Source: an uncultured Pelagibacteraceae bacterium (GTDB taxonomy: Bacteria; Pseudomonadota; Alphaproteobacteria; Pelagibacterales; Pelagibacteraceae). Taken from it: DNA of 64,000 bases. The stretch is taken from positions 1-64,000 of the forward strand of contig CACDYR010000002.1 of assembly GCA_902557155.1 (NCBI GenBank). The letters are read 5' to 3'. Within the stretch, counting starts at the first letter, position 1. Every line of letters begins with the position of its first letter. The notes below the pieces were generated by a model. That model saw only the letters and a program-made list of their open reading frames with translations. It did not search any database and had not been told where the DNA came from. Below, one piece after another: positions 62,355-64,000 of the stretch. A program made the position numbers and the translations under genes.

Positions 62355-63269
62355 TTAGTCAATTGGATAGTCCCAAGCATTACCGCCTATAACTTTGGAA
62401 ATAGCTGAAAAATCTTTAGTATCATTTCCATCTTTACAAAATTGGTCATAAATTTCTAAAGCCATTTTTCCTAATGGTGTTTCTGCATTCACACTCTTGG
62501 CACAATCATTTGCAAGTTTAAGATCTTTATTCATCATTCCTGCGGAGAAACCTGGACGATAATTATTATTTGAAGGCGTACCATCAATTAAACCAGGTAT
62601 AGGAGGATACACTGAAATTGGCCAACTATTACCAGATGCATTTTTCATAATTTCATGAACTTTTTTAATATCTATGTTTAATCTTTTTGCTAACATTAAT
62701 GACTCTGAAGCAGCAATCATTGCAATACCTAGAGCCATGTTGTTACAAATTTTGGCACCATTACCACTACCTAAATCACCTGCATGAAATATATTTTTTC
62801 CCATAATTTTTAATAAAGGGAGCGCTATTTCAAATGCTTTTTTCGATCCACCAACCATTATATTTAAAGTTGCTTTTTGGGCTCCCATTACTCCACCACT
62901 AACTGGCGCATCAATCATTTCTATTCCTAATTCTGAAGCTTTTTTTCCAATTTCAATAGAAGTTTGAATATCAATTGTTGAACAATCAATTAGCAAACAA
63001 TTTTTTGATACTTTATTTATGATACCATTATCTCCTAAATAAACTTCCTTAGAGTGCTTACCCTCTGGAAGCATAGTAATAACTGTTTCTACATCATCTG
63101 TAATTAGGTCATCTAAGTTTTCGATTATCTCAAGATTTTTATCTTTTGCAATCTCAAGCATTTTTTTTGAAACATCAAAAACTTTTACAGATTTTCCTGC
63201 CTTCATTAAATTTTCAGCCATTGGACAACCCATGTTGCCAACACCAATGAAAGCTATCGATTGAGACAT
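62355..63269 (-). CDS. mmsB: 3-hydroxyisobutyrate dehydrogenase-like protein
   Basis: NAD-dependent beta-hydroxyacid dehydrogenase, 304 aa. N-terminal GVGNMGCPMAENL nucleotide loop, substrate block DAPVSGGVMGAQ near 120, and the catalytic lysine in GSGNGAKICNNM near 171. The MLPEGKHSKEVYLG segment near 67 is typical of MmsB. 3-hydroxyisobutyrate is the likely substrate; tartronate semialdehyde or other beta-hydroxyacids are possible. It ends 6 bp from the convergent regulator and is 1 bp after the following dehydrogenase gene. Confidence 0.85.
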   Translation of the reverse strand: MSQSIAFIGVGNMGCPMAENLMKAGKSVKVFDVSKKMLEIAKDKNLEIIENLDDLITDDVETVITMLPEGKHSKEVYLGDNGIINKVSKNCLLIDCSTIDIQTSIEIGKKASELGIEMIDAPVSGGVMGAQKATLNIMVGGSKKAFEIALPLLKIMGKNIFHAGDLGSGNGAKICNNMALGIAMIAASESLMLAKRLNIDIKKVHEIMKNASGNSWPISVYPPIPGLIDGTPSNNNYRPGFSAGMMNKDLKLANDCAKSVNAETPLGKMALEIYDQFCKDGNDTKDFSAISKVIGGNAWDYPID

Positions 63270-63270
63270 T

Positions 63271-64000
63271 TTAATTTACTTTATTAGTACAATTTCCAGT
63301 TCTAAAAAACTCATCTAAATTATCAATTGCTAAATTTCCCATTGCAATTCTTGTATCTTTTGTTGCACTGCCCAGATGAGGTAAAACAAAAGCACTTGGA
63401 ATTTTTAAATAACCAGGATTTAGATTTGGCTCATTTTTATAAACATCTAATCCTGCTGCATAAATTTTTCTTCTATTCAATGCATCAATTAAAGCTTCAT
63501 CATCAACTATATCACCTCTTGCAACATTAGTTATCACTGCACCTTTGGGGAAATATTCAACAGTCTCTTTGTTTATCAAGTTCTCTGTTTCTTTTGTGGC
63601 TGGACAACAAATTGATAAAACATCTGAGACTGAAAAAAGACTTTTTATGCTGTCATGATATGTTGCACCTTGATCTTTATCTTCACTTAATTTTGAACGA
63701 TTATGATAATGAATAACCATACCTAAAGATTTTGCGATTTTTGCAATTTTTTGGCCAATACGACCCATACCTAAAATTCCTAATCTTGTTCCCGTTAATT
63801 GTTTTCCAATTAAATAATCAGCAGACCATTTCCATCCACCTTCTTTTGCAGCCTCAATCCCTTCGGAAGCTCTTCTGCATGCTCCTAGAATTAATAAAAT
63901 TCCAATCTCTGCTGTAGCATCAGATAAAACTTCTGGTGTATTAGTTACCGCTATACCTCTATTTTTTGCTGCTTCTAAATCAATATTTCCAAATCCAACT
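63271..64000 (-). CDS. D-2-hydroxyacid dehydrogenase (glyoxylate/hydroxypyruvate reductase type), 5' end outside window
   Basis: NAD(P)-dependent 2-hydroxyacid dehydrogenase. The frame is open to the window edge, so the N-terminal part of the substrate-binding domain is missing; about 242 residues are visible. Nucleotide-binding GMGRIGQKIAK, the catalytic Arg in TNVARGDIVDD, Glu in DVYKNEP and His in LPHLGSATKDTR are all present. ATG codons at 63768 and elsewhere are internal. It sits 1 bp upstream of the mmsB-like gene, so the two are cotranscribed. GyaR/GhrB-type, specific substrate not resolved. Confidence 0.88.
   Translation of the reverse strand, partial: VGFGNIDLEAAKNRGIAVTNTPEVLSDATAEIGILLILGACRRASEGIEAAKEGGWKWSADYLIGKQLTGTRLGILGMGRIGQKIAKIAKSLGMVIHYHNRSKLSEDKDQGATYHDSIKSLFSVSDVLSICCPATKETENLINKETVEYFPKGAVITNVARGDIVDDEALIDALNRRKIYAAGLDVYKNEPNLNPGYLKIPSAFVLPHLGSATKDTRIAMGNLAIDNLDEFFRTGNCTNKVN

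Overview
The window looks like a chromosomal segment of a SAR11-clade alphaproteobacterium ('Candidatus Pelagibacter' or a close relative). The evidence is the very low G+C content, minimal spacers with many 1-17 nt gene overlaps, alphaproteobacterial gene orders (mdh-sucCDAB-lpd, atpHAGDC without atpBEF, ffh-rpsP-trmD-rplS-leuCDB), a DMSP-demethylation cluster whose dmdA product closely resembles the Pelagibacter enzyme, and several TRAP transporters. I see no rRNA, tRNA, insertion sequence, prophage or CRISPR array.

Layout. 1-7.3 kb (+): end of a glyoxalase II gene, then rplU-rpmA-obgE-proB-proA-nadD-rsfS-ctpA-rppH. 7.3-12.1 kb (-): F1 ATP synthase genes atpHAGDC. 12.2-28.6 kb (-): priA and a large central-metabolism block, in transcription order asd-sdhCDAB-mmsA-mdh-sucCDAB-lpdA. 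28.6-33.9 kb (-): DMSP demethylation operon dmdC-dmdB-hydrolase-dmdA; the hydrolase carries a frameshift. 33.9-40.2 kb (-): ffh-rpsP-trmD-rplS-leuCDB, preceded by a structured leader RNA upstream of ffh. 40.4-42.1 kb (+): dapF-ftsY, divergent from ffh. 42.1-53.2 kb (-): a secreted hypothetical, a membrane-anchored hydrolase, an MFS carrier, and two TRAP systems with an amidase and a small membrane protein. 53.3-61.1 kb (-): the substrate-binding gene of the second TRAP system, then an operon of a zinc alcohol dehydrogenase and a sugar/polyol-type ABC importer. 61.3-62.3 kb (+): a GAF/Fis-type regulator divergent from that operon. 62.4-64.0 kb (-): a 3-hydroxyisobutyrate dehydrogenase and a truncated D-2-hydroxyacid dehydrogenase.

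How the genes work together. The first two thirds is housekeeping: ribosome and SRP biogenesis, proline, leucine and lysine/aspartate-family synthesis, the TCA cycle and ATP synthesis. The last third is uptake and oxidation of small organic compounds. The dmd operon strips a methyl group from DMSP and passes methylmercaptopropionate through CoA activation and dehydrogenation. The TRAP and ABC systems import organic acids and polyol- or sugar-like solutes, and the dehydrogenases feed them into central metabolism.

The most notable signals are: a three-stem RNA upstream of ffh with two stems that cannot form together; an intact-looking hydrolase in the dmd operon broken at a run of eight T; a TRAP DctM subunit with a coiled-coil tail of about 330 residues; a hairpin directly after each of the three substrate-binding-protein genes; and an activator-like regulator without an AAA+ domain, beside an inverted repeat placed just upstream of a good promoter for the transport operon.
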